DNA from: Wolfiporia cocos
Taxonomy: Eukaryota > Basidiomycota > Agaricomycetes > Polyporales > Phaeolaceae
Assembly: GCA_029448655.1 (NCBI GenBank)
Contig: JACCLO010000003.1
Coordinates: forward strand, 4,154,001-4,218,000
Direction of reading: 5' to 3'
Length of the DNA: 64,000 nucleotides
The notes under the pieces were generated by a model. The model was not told the origin of the DNA and did no database searches. It saw only the letters and a list, made by a program, of their open reading frames with translations. Below, one piece after another: positions 22,011-31,723 of this stretch (its first letter is position 1; each line of letters begins with the position of its first letter). A program made the translations under genes and the position numbers.

Positions 22011-22460
22011 GCCAAGAGTTGGGAAATATGATTCCATGATGGTGATCGTCGACCACGGCCTATCCAAGGCAATCTCTCTCACCCCATGCGACAAAACGAT
22101 TACAAGTGAAGGGGCGGCAGAAATATTCCACCGAAAAATCTACTCGCAATACGGTATTCCCCGAAAGATCATCTCGGATAGGGGACCACAATTCGCGTCA
22201 AAACTCTTCAAAGAGTTATGCAGGCTGCAGGGGACAGAATCAGCAATGAGTACGGCATACCACCCACAGACAGACGGACAAACGGAAAGGATGAATCAAC
22301 AGATCGAAGTATACCTTCATATCTATTGCATGAACGACCCTTTCCAATGGGTACAACGACTACCTGACGTCGAATTCGCCCACAACACCAGACGAACTGA
22401 AAACCGACCCGTGCCACTTGAAATCATCCTAGGATATGTCCCGAGAGGATTCCCAGACTA
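22011..22460 (+). pseudogene. pol: Gypsy-1 integrase core, continuation
   Basis: It resumes the integrase catalytic core cut at 3482: MMVIVDHG (first Asp), IISDRGPQF (second Asp) and HPQTDGQTERMNQQIEVY (Glu). It is closely similar to the Gypsy-3 integrase and stays open to GFPDY. The chromodomain end is missing because LINE sequence replaces it. Confidence 0.92.
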
Positions 22461-24584
22461 TTCTTCAACAACATCAATCACGATCGACTTTTGTACCAGT
22501 TATACCTCCTGGGTTTTTCCAACAACGTCATTCGTTGGACACAATCGTTTATCACTGACCGTACCGTAGCTTTTCACATCGACTCTTCCACCAGCCGCAC
22601 CTTCCCAGTCGGCAATGTGGGAATCCCACAAGGATCGCCGCTATCCCCCGTCCTTTCTACCATCTACGCATCACCACTCCTTCGAGCTTTCCCTCCTCCC
22701 CTCGACTCCTCCAATGTCACTGATTGTACCCTTTACTCCTATGTCGACGACTTCGCCCTACTTTGTGCAGGACCAAACCTCGAAATGACCACCACAAGTA
22801 TTGCCACAAACGTAAGCAAAGCATGCACCATTTTACGCGACATTGGCCTATCCATCGGCGACGACAAAATTGATCTCTGTCACCTTTTTCCAACCCGCCG
22901 ACGACACCACACCCCATTCCAACCTTCCCTTCACTTCTCCCTTCCAGACCACGGCGACTTAACTGTCATGCCATCTAAATCCATACGCTGGTTGGGCTTC
23001 TGGATCGACCCCCACCTTACCTTCCGCGATCATATCGCCACACGAGCACGTTTCGCACTCACCACCTCCTACGCACTCCGACAACTCGTCACCTCCACCC
23101 GAGGACTTCATGTCAACGCCATCCGCCACCTCTACCTTGCGACGATCCTTCCTATCATGACTTACGGTGCACCGCTGTATTACAATGGACACCGACAACT
23201 TACACTCGTTCAACCATTCATTCGTGTACAAAATCAATGTCTCACTATGATCCTAGGCACTTTTCGTACCACGCCTATCGACTCTTGTGAACACCTTGCA
23301 TCCATTCTCCCCATTCCTCTCACTCTCCATCAAATCGTCACTCAATATGCCATTTGTACTCGTACCCTCCCTGCTCATTCCCCTATCCATAACCGTCGTT
23401 ACTCCAATGTCAGACAACCATACCCTCTTACTTTACGTACGATTAACAAAACCTACCCTTACACGAACCCACTTACTTACGTCCACCACCTGCTCCCTAC
23501 CGATACTGAACGACTTGACCCTTTCATACAGGCACCCTGGGATCGTCAACCAAGATGGGGCAACCGTCTTCAATTTGATACCATTGCGCAGAAGTCCACA
23601 AAGGAAGAACGCCACACCCACCGTCGTCAAATCCAACACCTGATCGACGTCATTGCCACCAACCCTGATCACCTCGCTATATATACCGATGGATCATCAC
23701 GCACGCCACGTTATTGACGCAAACCGCATACAGGTGCAGCATTCCTCGTTACCCACAGAGGTGCCCACCTTCACCACGAGGCAAGAGGACTCGGCCCACA
23801 AGCCACATCCTTCGATGCGGAACTATGTGCAGCTGCCATGGCCGCTAATCGCATCCTTGACATACTACCCGCACACGGCTACCGTACCACCCACATTCAC
23901 TACTTCATCGATAACACTGCGGTCATCAACAAAGTCTACGACACATCGAAACACCCTGGCCAAATCGACAGCATCCTCTTCCACGATGCCACCGATGAAC
24001 TCCTTAGCACATACCCTGATATCTCCGTCACCATTCACTGGTGCCCCAGTCACAAGGGCATTCCGGGCAATGAGCACGTCGACCAGCTAGCACGCGCAGC
24101 AGTTCTCCTACCTGACCACATACCACCCACCATAACATGGTTACGGTCCAATGCTCGCCACCGCACGTTACGACGCTGGCAAAAGGAGTGGGTTTCTAAA
24201 AATCGAAATCGCATAAACTCTTCGAGATATGCGTTAACCACACTACCTACGTACATGCTCCACCCTGTCCTACGAAAATTTGCGGAGACTCGACATATCC
24301 AATCTCGCCTCTTACAATGCATTACCGGCCACGCCTTTATCGGCGAATACTACCAACGTTTCGTGCCTAACGAATCACCACTTTGTCCTTGCGACAACAA
24401 CACGATCCAGACGAGACGTCACGTCTTACTGCACTGCCCTTTACACAACCACGCACGTTCTTTCCTTCGAGCAGCTTCGCCTTCGCTACAACTCTCATTC
24501 ATCCTCGGTACCGTCAAAGGCTGGCGGGCAATAATATCATTCCTCAAGCACTCCTGCGCATGTATCAAACAAGACGGCCCCTGA
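22461..24584 (+). pseudogene. 5'-truncated LINE (Tad1-like non-LTR retrotransposon): RT plus RNase H
   Basis: It begins in the middle of the reverse transcriptase (FFNNINHDRL). RT motifs are GIPQGSPLSPVLS and YVDDFALL (near 22741). RNase H motifs are IYTDGSS (near 23680), DAELCAAA and HWCPSHKGIPGNEHVDQLA. The C-terminus has a Cys/His motif (CPC then HVLLHCP). One TGA at 23715 interrupts an otherwise single frame ending at 24584. The endonuclease and first ORF are missing, as is usual for LINE copies truncated during target-primed reverse transcription. RNase H after RT fits the Tad1 or a related clade. Confidence 0.9.
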
Positions 24585-24939
24585 AGGATTTTCGACCCAG
24601 GGTAAGCCAACATCACCGCCATTACAGGCAACGACCATGACATTCCGTTACGATACCTAACACAAGTACGACCGCTCACACCACCCTACTCATTACTACG
24701 ATAATCTTTACTTTCACCGTGGCTCTAGTTAGCTGCCACACATGTACATAGGATACTGACTGCGGGGTATAAATGGTTGTCTCTCTCTACTAGTACATGT
24801 GACGCGGCGCTGCACTGCCGATGCACGCGGTGCCTGTGGTGGAGCACCGCCGACCGCACTCGGATGCCCGCTGACGCTCATCTCGCCGCTGCCGCCCGCT
24901 GATGCCGCGACTGCGCCTGCTTCGGCCCTTGCCTGCACC
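24585..24939. other. LINE 3' region and GC-rich flank
   Basis: No gene is seen. There is no poly-A tail at the LINE end. From about 24800 the sequence turns GC-rich and is the pre-insertion locus continued at 37464. GCCTGCACC at 24931-24939 is the left copy of a 9-bp target duplication. Confidence 0.6.
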
Positions 24940-25056
24940 TAGTCTCGTGACCAGACGGTAAACACCGGACGGAGTTTGAATATCTGAAGGCTCGTCGCGG
25001 TGTATAACGTCTGGTAGATTTCGTATAGGCGGGTGTAGATGACCCCACCACGTGAT
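24940..25056 (+). repeat. Left inverted repeat of the 834-bp DNA transposon
   Basis: It pairs with 37347-37463 as an inverted repeat over 117 bp with two apparent mismatches. Confidence 0.88.
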
Positions 25057-25087
25057 GCTTTTAGCGTTACCTGGGCGTTACCCTGCG

Positions 25088-25523
25088 TTAGTTGGCAGCT
25101 GTGCTACTGATTATAGAGGCACGTACAATGTCTTGAAATGCCTTCCGGGCAGCTTTCATTCGGATACCAGCATTGTGCGAGCGTGGTGGGCAATACCATC
25201 GCCGAATAATCAGTGAGATTTCGTCAATCATCATGAGAGCCGTGCGAGCATAGCGGGCCTTCGCATTAGTCTTTAGATGAGGAATATCAGGATTCCAGCT
25301 GATCGCCCACAAAAAGGTTGCCAGGTCCATATTATGCTGATCCATAAAGTCCAGAATAGCTAGAACGCGTTCGGTAATTTTTTCGCTGCCTTCAGCCTCT
25401 AGTGTTGCATGTAGTCGCCGAGTACGCTGCTGCCAGTGTGAACTGCCGCCCAAGGAGTCCCCACAGTCGTCATCAACGTAGGCCGTTTCATCTTCACTAA
25501 TGTCGGTTTCAGAGTTCGAGCTA
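25088..25523 (-). pseudogene. 151-aa ORF of unknown function, split by Gypsy-3
   Basis: The first 20 bases, including the ATG, lie at 37214-37233. The rest runs from 25523 down to the stop at 25088. Removing Gypsy-3 and one CTATT copy gives 456 in-frame bases. The protein has an acidic Ser-rich N-terminus (SETDISEDETAYVDDD). Conserved-looking blocks follow: ATLEAEGSEKITERVL, MDLATFLWAISWN, ARTALMMIDE, and WYCPPRSHNAGIRMKAARKAF. Decayed relatives occur near 53050-54130 and 57180-57530. I do not recognise a function. It resembles a repeat-associated family of agaricomycetes. The insertion is its only defect. Confidence 0.75.
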
Positions 25524-25528
25524 CTATT

Positions 25529-26952
25529 TGTTACGGGTCGAATACCCGTTCGTATATTCGAGTTGCGAATACAGATCATTCTTCTGCACGTAGGCACGTT
25601 GCCGTATGCAAGGCAAATACTCGTTAGATGCCTTCAGATCCTAAGTGAAGTCCTTAGGAGATCGGTTAATATCCAATACGCGTTAGAGGATATAGTCTGT
25701 TCAAGTGCGAGTCTGATAGAATATAAGACTCGCCTAAGTCCGAGAAGTCAGTGTGCACTTCGAGGACTTAGTCGTTCGATTGCTCGGGTGAGAAATACTG
25801 AGCGTAGTTTCCTACGTTTGAGAACGAGTATAAGACTTCTTGTTTGTACAACAAGGTCGAGCTGAAGAGCCTCGACAGTAAGTACATGAGTTTATATACT
25901 TTGCTAGGCTTTCGGGGTCAAGTCCGTTCCAGATGTCACCGCTACTTTCTACGCTATAGTCCCAAACGTTTGATAAGTATGTAGTGATATATCCGAAACG
26001 ATAGATAGGAATGATGATGGCGGTTGAACGCCATCTGTCAGCTACTAGATGATAGAAATGAAACGGTGGCAGAGTTAGATCTGCCAGAGATGAAACGCGC
26101 CCTATATGCTAGTACAACTGGGGATGCGCCCAGTAGAGTCACTGTTACGGGTCGAATACCCGTTCGTATATTCGAGTCGCAAATATAGATCGTTCTTCTG
26201 CACGTGGGCGTATAGCCGTATGCAAGGCAAATGCTCGTTAGATGCCTTCAAGCCCTAGGTGAAGTTCCTAGGGGATCGTATAATATCCAATACGTGTTAG
26301 AGGATATAATCTGTTCAGATGCGAGTCTAATAGAATATAAGACTCGCCTAAGTCCGAGAAGTCAGTGTGCACTTCGAGGACTTAGCCGTTCGGTTGCTCG
26401 AGCGAGAAATACTGAGCGTAGTTTCCTACGTTTGAGAACGAGTATAAGACTTCTTGTTTATACAACAAGGTCGAGCTGAAGAGCCTCGACAGTAGTTACA
26501 TTAGTTTATATACTACGTTGGGTTTCAGGGGTCGCATCTGTCCCAGATGTCACCGATACTATCTACGCTATAGTACCAAACGTTTGATAGGTATGTAGTG
26601 ATATATCTGAGACGATAGATAGGAATGATGGCGGTTGAACGCCATCTATCAGCTAGCAAGTGATTAATACGAAACGGTGGCAGGGTTGGATCTGCCAAGG
26701 ATGAAACGCGCCCTATAGACTAGTACAACTGGGGATACGCCCAGTAGAGTCACGAGTGGCCAGGGGAGTTGGTTGCGCAACAAGTCCCTGTATCGTATTC
26801 GCCTAGTGGTGAGTTCTGTCGATATTCGAAAAATCAAAATAACCGTAACAGTCACGAGTAGCCAGGGGAGTTGGTTGCGCAACAAGTCCCTGTATCGTAT
26901 TCGCCCTATGGTGAGTTCTGCCAGCGTTCGAAAAATTCAAATAACCGTAACA
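25529..26952 (-). repeat. Gypsy-3 3' LTR containing a nested solo LTR
   Basis: The outer LTR is 25529-26142 plus 26856-26952. A same-family solo LTR occupies 26143-26850 with target duplication GTCAC. Confidence 0.92.
26143..26850 (-). repeat. Solo LTR of the Gypsy-3 family, nested in the Gypsy-3 3' LTR
   Basis: It is 708 bp, TGTTACGG...CCGTAACA, flanked by GTCAC at 26138-26142 and 26851-26855. It has the same orientation as its host LTR. Confidence 0.93.
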
Positions 26953-27006
26953 TCAGCTCCCTCCTAAGCGTTCGTTGTCCTCGACGAATTCCCCAAGCCT
27001 CCCCCT

Positions 27007-27975
27007 TCAGAGCGCCTCGGCGTCCTGTTCGTTATAGATGTCGCCGTTCCCGCTGAGGGACGGGGTTGTAGGAGTTCGCCATACGGAGTGTTGGCGGCAC
27101 TCATTCTGTCGATGACCCAGTTGATTGAGCCCACAAGCTCGGCAAATATAGTCGGGGCAGTCGAGGATCCAGTGGTTGGAGGAACCACATTGCCGACAGG
27201 GCTGCTCTGGTGAGGGCCTCGCTGGTACCCGTAGGGAAGGGATATCTCGGAGATATTCGTTGTGTCGGTATCTCCAGTGGTGTGCGGCTCGGTGAAGGTT
27301 CCGTGCTGCCCATGTGGGTAGGGAGGTGGTGTCTCGTTCGTGCTCCCTCGCACCGCGCTCAAACTCCTCGCGGGTAATGCTCTGCACTGACGGAGATCGT
27401 CGAATAGGCGGTGTGCTATTTGCTCTTCGGTGTGGAGCTGGGGTAGCCCTAGGGCTCGTCGGGCGTGCAGGTGGTTCACGTCGCCCGTCGCTTCCCACAC
27501 CAGGAATACGTGGCGCCGGGTCTCTAGCTCCCGTTCGGCGGGCCCTCTGAGTCTCGGTAGGCAGTGGAAATAATACTCGATCGCGTTCCATAAAATTAAA
27601 CGGCCGTGCAACTCGGCATCGTTCGTCGGTGGTGAAAAAGCGGGCGGGTCGTGGTATGTATTTGGGTCGGTTGGGAGCAACGTGCTCGCGATCCTCGAAG
27701 TCGTTGAGCGCGTGTCGTAGTCGGGCCGTCGTAGTGGCGGCCAGTCGATCGATAAGTCTGTCGGTGAGTAGCTCGAGTCCCTCTCTCTGCGCTCTGATCT
27801 GCCCCTCCATTCGGACGAGGTCCTCGGTGATGTTCTGGTACGAGCTGTAGACGTGTGTAAGGTCCTGCGCGATGTCGAAGAGGGCCGTCCAGCCATCGGC
27901 TCGGCCAGCAAAGGGTCCCTCGGCCCTGTACCAGAGGAGGGCGTGTCTAATCTGCAGGTGCTGAGGGGAGTACCT
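27007..27975 (-). CDS. Gypsy-3 third ORF with two zinc knuckles
   Basis: It lies after pol, in the -1 register relative to pol. The frame is open from the pol end, and the first ATG is at 27810. Coding character clearly extends upstream of that ATG (ALLWYRAEG, WTALFDIAQDLTHVYSSYQ), so a frameshift out of pol or a non-ATG start is possible. A coiled-coil-like stretch (EGLELLTDRLIDRLAATTTARL) and an Arg/Pro-rich middle are followed by two CCHC-like knuckles: CRQCGSSNHWILDC and CRACGLNQLGHRQNEC. It resembles a second Gag/nucleocapsid, not an envelope protein: no signal peptide or membrane segment is visible. Its function is unknown. Confidence 0.65.
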   Translation of the reverse strand, partial: RYSPQHLQIRHALLWYRAEGPFAGRADGWTALFDIAQDLTHVYSSYQNITEDLVRMEGQIRAQREGLELLTDRLIDRLAATTTARLRHALNDFEDREHVAPNRPKYIPRPARFFTTDERCRVARPFNFMERDRVLFPLPTETQRARRTGARDPAPRIPGVGSDGRREPPARPTSPRATPAPHRRANSTPPIRRSPSVQSITREEFERGAREHERDTTSLPTWAARNLHRAAHHWRYRHNEYLRDIPSLRVPARPSPEQPCRQCGSSNHWILDCPDYICRACGLNQLGHRQNECRQHSVWRTPTTPSLSGNGDIYNEQDAEAL

Positions 27976-27977
27976 TC

Positions 27978-29836
27978 TCAGTGGCGTACCTCTCGGCCGA
28001 CCTTCTCATTGATCTGCGTCACCGGGGGTCGTGGTGCGACGGGAAGGCTGGTGGCGAGTCGTCGACATACTATTACTGTTTGATTTTCGAGTGTTGGGGT
28101 TGTCCTGACTCGCGTTCTGTGGTAGTCTTTTATCAGCTCTCTGGAATGCTCCAAGTTCCCCTCATCTTCCCATGAGTTGTCGGCCGTGGCATAGCCCTTC
28201 CACCTGACGAAGTATTGGTGCTTCTTTCCTCGCCATCTATCAGCCAAGATGGCTTCGACTTCGTACTCTTCTTGTCCCTTGATGATATCAGGTGGCGGCC
28301 GCAGATAATTGGGTCTGTGCACCCTCGTTTCTCTGAATGGTTTTAGTAAGGCAGCGTGGAATACTGGATGAATTTTCCAGCTCGTCGGTAACTTCAACCG
28401 GTATGTCGTGGGTCCCATCTTTTCTGTGATGGCAAAGGGTCCTTCCCTTTTTGGTGCTAGCTTGTTGGATTTGTAAGGGATGGTTAGGTTTGTTGCGTCG
28501 AGCCAAACTTTGTCTCCCTTCTCAAGCCTAGGTAATTCTCGGAGGAAACGTCCAGCCATTCTTTTCTGAGCTAGTTCGTGCGCGATGAATGCCATCTTTC
28601 GCGCCTCTTTGATCTTCTTGATTCTGTCGACTGCTGCCGGGACGTTCCCTACTCTGTCGTAGTCTGGGAATCCTCTCGGGGTATACCCCAAAATTATTTC
28701 AAGTGGCGCGGGTCGATTTTCAGTTCGTCGGGTGTTGTGTGCGAACTCAACGTCAGGTAGTCGTTGTACCCATTGAAACGGGTCATTCATGCAGTAGATG
28801 CGAAGGTATACTTCGATTTGTTGGTTCATCCTTTCTGTTTGTCCGTCTGTCTGGGGGTGGTATGCTGTGCTCATCGCTGATTCTGTTCCCTGCAGTTTGC
28901 ATAACTCTTTGAAAAGTTTCGATGCGAATTGTGACCCCCTATCTGAAATGATCTTTCGGGGGATGCCATATAGCGAGTAGATCTTTTGGTGGAATATCTC
29001 TGCCGCCCCTTCGCTAGTGATTGTTTTGTCACAAGGGGTGAGAGAGATTGCCTTGGATAGGCCATGGTCGACGATCACCATCATTGAGTCGTATCTTCCC
29101 ACTCTTGGCAGATCGGTGACAAAGTCGACCGAGCACTGTGAGAAGGGGAGGGCGTCCTCCCGCGTCGGTATCGGTTGTAGTGGGGGTTTGATCGGGCTTC
29201 GATCGGGTTTCATCTGTTGACAGATTGCGCAGCCCCGGACATATTCCGCTATCATTGTTCTCATGTCAGGCCACCAAAAATGCGTCGTGACCTGTATCGT
29301 TGTTCCCCAGATTCCAGGGTGTCCGGCTGGGATCGAGTCGTGGTATTTTGAGATGACGTCCCGTCGAAGACCCTCATCTTTTGGTACGTACATCCTGCCC
29401 TTGTAGAGCAATATTCCATCTGTCTGCTGCCAATCATCTGCGGCGGTCCTTGCGGGGAATTCGCCTGTTCCTTCTAGGGCGCGGATCGCCTGTTCCGCAG
29501 ATTCATCTCGATCGTTGGCACTTTTGATTCGATCAATGATCGGGATCTGGATCGCATGGACTACGAGCTCATCTGGAATCACGGTTATTCCCTCGTTGTC
29601 TTCGTCGCTTTTGTTGAGGTGATACAACCTAGAAAGTGTATCCGCCATGACCAGTTTTCTTCCGGGGACGTGCTGCAGCTTCAGGTTGAATTGCGAGAGG
29701 AATAGCTGCCATCTCGCTTGTCGCCGATTTAGGCGCTGTGGGCTTCTCCAGTACATCAGGTTCTGGTGATCACTTCGGATCAAGATCCGATGCGGTGCTC
29801 CTTCTAACAGGTGCCGCCATTCTTCTAGTGCTCGGA
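27978..29836 (-). CDS. pol: Gypsy-3 Pol C-terminal part: RNase H end, integrase, chromodomain
   Basis: It continues from 31724 across TRIM-A and is open to its stop at 27978. It has the RNase H end (LIRSDHQN, MADTLSRL), the integrase zinc domain (HPGIWG, CAICQQMKPDR), the DDE core (VDFVTDL, SDRGSQF, HPQTDGQTERMN), and the GPFAI...KIHPVFHAALLKPF segment. A clear chromodomain ends it (EYEVEAILADRW, YFVRWKGY, NSWEDEGNL), which would steer integration to particular histone marks. No internal stop was seen, so this half is intact apart from the TRIM-A interruption. Confidence 0.94.
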
Positions 29837-29841
29837 CTATT

Positions 29842-30401
29842 GTCACAGACTTACCAGTCTGTGCGACCCTGGCATCAGGGGGACTCCCTAACGCCCTACA
29901 AGACGTGTGCGACGCCGCGCCAGCGGTGACCTTGTCGGCTGTACCCCGCACTGGGGACTCCTAGAGGCGACTTAGAGAGGCACCACACAGACGAGCAAGA
30001 CAAGAGGGGCCCTCGGGCCAGAGCACGCGCAGACAGAAGATAAGAGAGGCACTAAGTGCATTGACGAGAATCTCAAGGATGAGGATGTAAGTCCTCATCC
30101 GTCGTACTTATACATGTGTAGCTGGCCAGTAATGGCCGCCCTAAAGTAATGGCCTGTGCGCGCATTATCTAAGAGAGCACATGATATGTAACTACAGTGA
30201 CGCATGTAACTAGTGTGACCATAACGTGTGATACCTGAGGCGCGCGCTACCCTACAGCGCTAACCTAACAGTCAGGTGACCAACAAACTAAAGAGACGCA
30301 CGAGGAGGTGGCTGAGGACCAGAGACGCGGCGTACGCCTAGCGCCGCATGTGGAACCTATAGCGAGGGAAGTACAGTGGCCCCCTGGGCACATCCGTGAC
30401 A
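29842..30401 (-). repeat. TRIM-A 3' LTR
   Basis: It begins TGTCACAGAC and ends CCGTGACA. On the minus strand a TATAA box is followed by ATCCTTGAGATT (30069-30080), the self-primer. Confidence 0.92.
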
Positions 30402-31149
30402 TTACCCCCCCTCCTAAAAAACGTTGTCCCTAACGTTCTACCTTATATCCTACGACCCTCGCATCCTTGGTTGCTTGTTTAACACACGGCCCATCCTTTG
30501 CAAAGTAAGGTGGGGAGCGTCCATGTGCACGGTCCGTCCGCCGGTGGAGGAGTGAAGAAAACGTCCCCGTATCCCGCAACGTGAGCGAATGAGGCTCGTC
30601 AGTGGTGAGCGGGCCCATCGGAGGTTGAGGTAATGTTCATCGCATTCCGCCTCCTAGGACTAACGCCGACGTGGCTGAGCGTGACGCGCCGACCTCGGGG
30701 TATATGGTTGGTTTTGTCGGGTATAGTAGTCGGTTGTCGATGTTGTTGTCTATCCTTCGAGACCGTCGGTGTGGGGTTGGAGACCCTTGCGGGTTCCTTC
30801 GCATACCCACTGGTCATGAGATCTTGTACTAGTGCCTGCCGCCCAGAGGTAATTGGCCGGACTGCCCTAGACCTCCACACGCGCGTACATTCCCTTGTCA
30901 GGGGTGACGGCGGCGGGTCCTCAAACGGGGCTTACGTCGGTTGACCCCTTCTACCTTGCGTTCGAAAGGGGGCGGACTTGCTTGCTCACTCCGCACGGGT
31001 ACTTCGCCTGGTGTAACGCTTCGTGGGGGCTCGTAAAACTACGGACCTCTGGCGCTTCTACCAGAGGCTGCCCCGCCGCGTTGCCATGGCACCCTGTACG
31101 TGGAGAACCCTCGGCCCCAACGCAGTTCGCGCCGGAGGGGAGGTAAGAT
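30402..31149 (-). other. TRIM-A internal noncoding region
   Basis: There is no gene. It shares blocks with the TRIM-B internal region (for example GCGTGACGCGCCGACCTC on the plus strand), so the noncoding RNA is conserved between families. Confidence 0.75.
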
Positions 31150-31161
31150 ATCCTTGAGATT
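31150..31161 (-). other. TRIM-A self-complementary primer-binding site
   Basis: On the minus strand AATCTCAAGGAT follows the 5' LTR after one T and is the exact complement of ATCCTTGAGATT in the LTR (31391-31402). Confidence 0.8.
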
Positions 31162-31162
31162 A

Positions 31163-31723
31163 TGTCACAGACTTACCAGTCTGTGCGACCCTGGCATCAG
31201 GGGGACTCCCTAACGCCCTACAAGACGTGTGCGACGCCGCGCCAGCGGTGACCTTGTCGGCTGTACCCCGCACTGGGGACTCCTAGAGGCGACTTAGAGA
31301 GGCACCACACAGACGAGCAAGACAAGAGGGGCCCTCGGGCCAGAGCACGCGCAGACAGAAGATAAGAGAGGCACTAAGTGCATTGACGAGAATCTCAAGG
31401 ATGAGGATGTAAGTCCTCATCCGTCGTACTTATACATGTGTAGCTGGCCAGTAATGGCCGCCCTAAAGTAATGGCCTGTGCGCGCATTATCTAAGAGAGC
31501 ACATGATATGTAACTACAGTGACGCATGTAACTAGTGTGACCATAACGTGTGATACCTGAGGCGCGCGCTACCCTACAGCGCTAACCTAACAGTCAGGTG
31601 ACCAACAAACTAAAGAGACGCACGAGGAGGTGGCTGAGGACCAGAGACGCGGCGTACGCCTAGCGCCGCATGTGGAACCTATAGCGAGGGAAGTACAGTG
31701 GCCCCCTGGGCACATCCGTGACA
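31163..31723 (-). repeat. TRIM-A 5' LTR
   Basis: It is a direct repeat of 29842-30401, followed by the target duplication ACTAT. Confidence 0.92.

Larger units (their letters stand above)
1..22460 (+). mobile_element. Gypsy-1: partial Ty3/gypsy retrotransposon, split by Gypsy-2
   Basis: The copy enters at the left window edge inside gag and runs through protease, dUTPase, reverse transcriptase, RNase H and the start of integrase to 3487. It resumes at 22006 after the Gypsy-2 insertion. GATCT at 3483-3487 is repeated at 22006-22010, the 5-bp target duplication of that insertion. The copy then stops abruptly at about 22460, where LINE sequence begins. The integrase tail, chromodomain and 3' LTR are absent. 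Its closest relative in the window is Gypsy-3. Confidence 0.93.
29842..31723 (-). mobile_element. TRIM-A: coding-free LTR retrotransposon in Gypsy-3 pol
   Basis: LTRs of 560 and 561 bp (29842-30401 and 31163-31723) are identical except for one G in a G run as far as I can see. The 5-bp duplication ACTAT flanks the element (29837-29841 and 31724-31728). The 761-bp internal region has no credible ORF. It does have a purine tract beside the left LTR (minus strand GGAGGGGGG) and a primer site beside the right LTR. Gag and Pol must come from another element. Confidence 0.93.
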
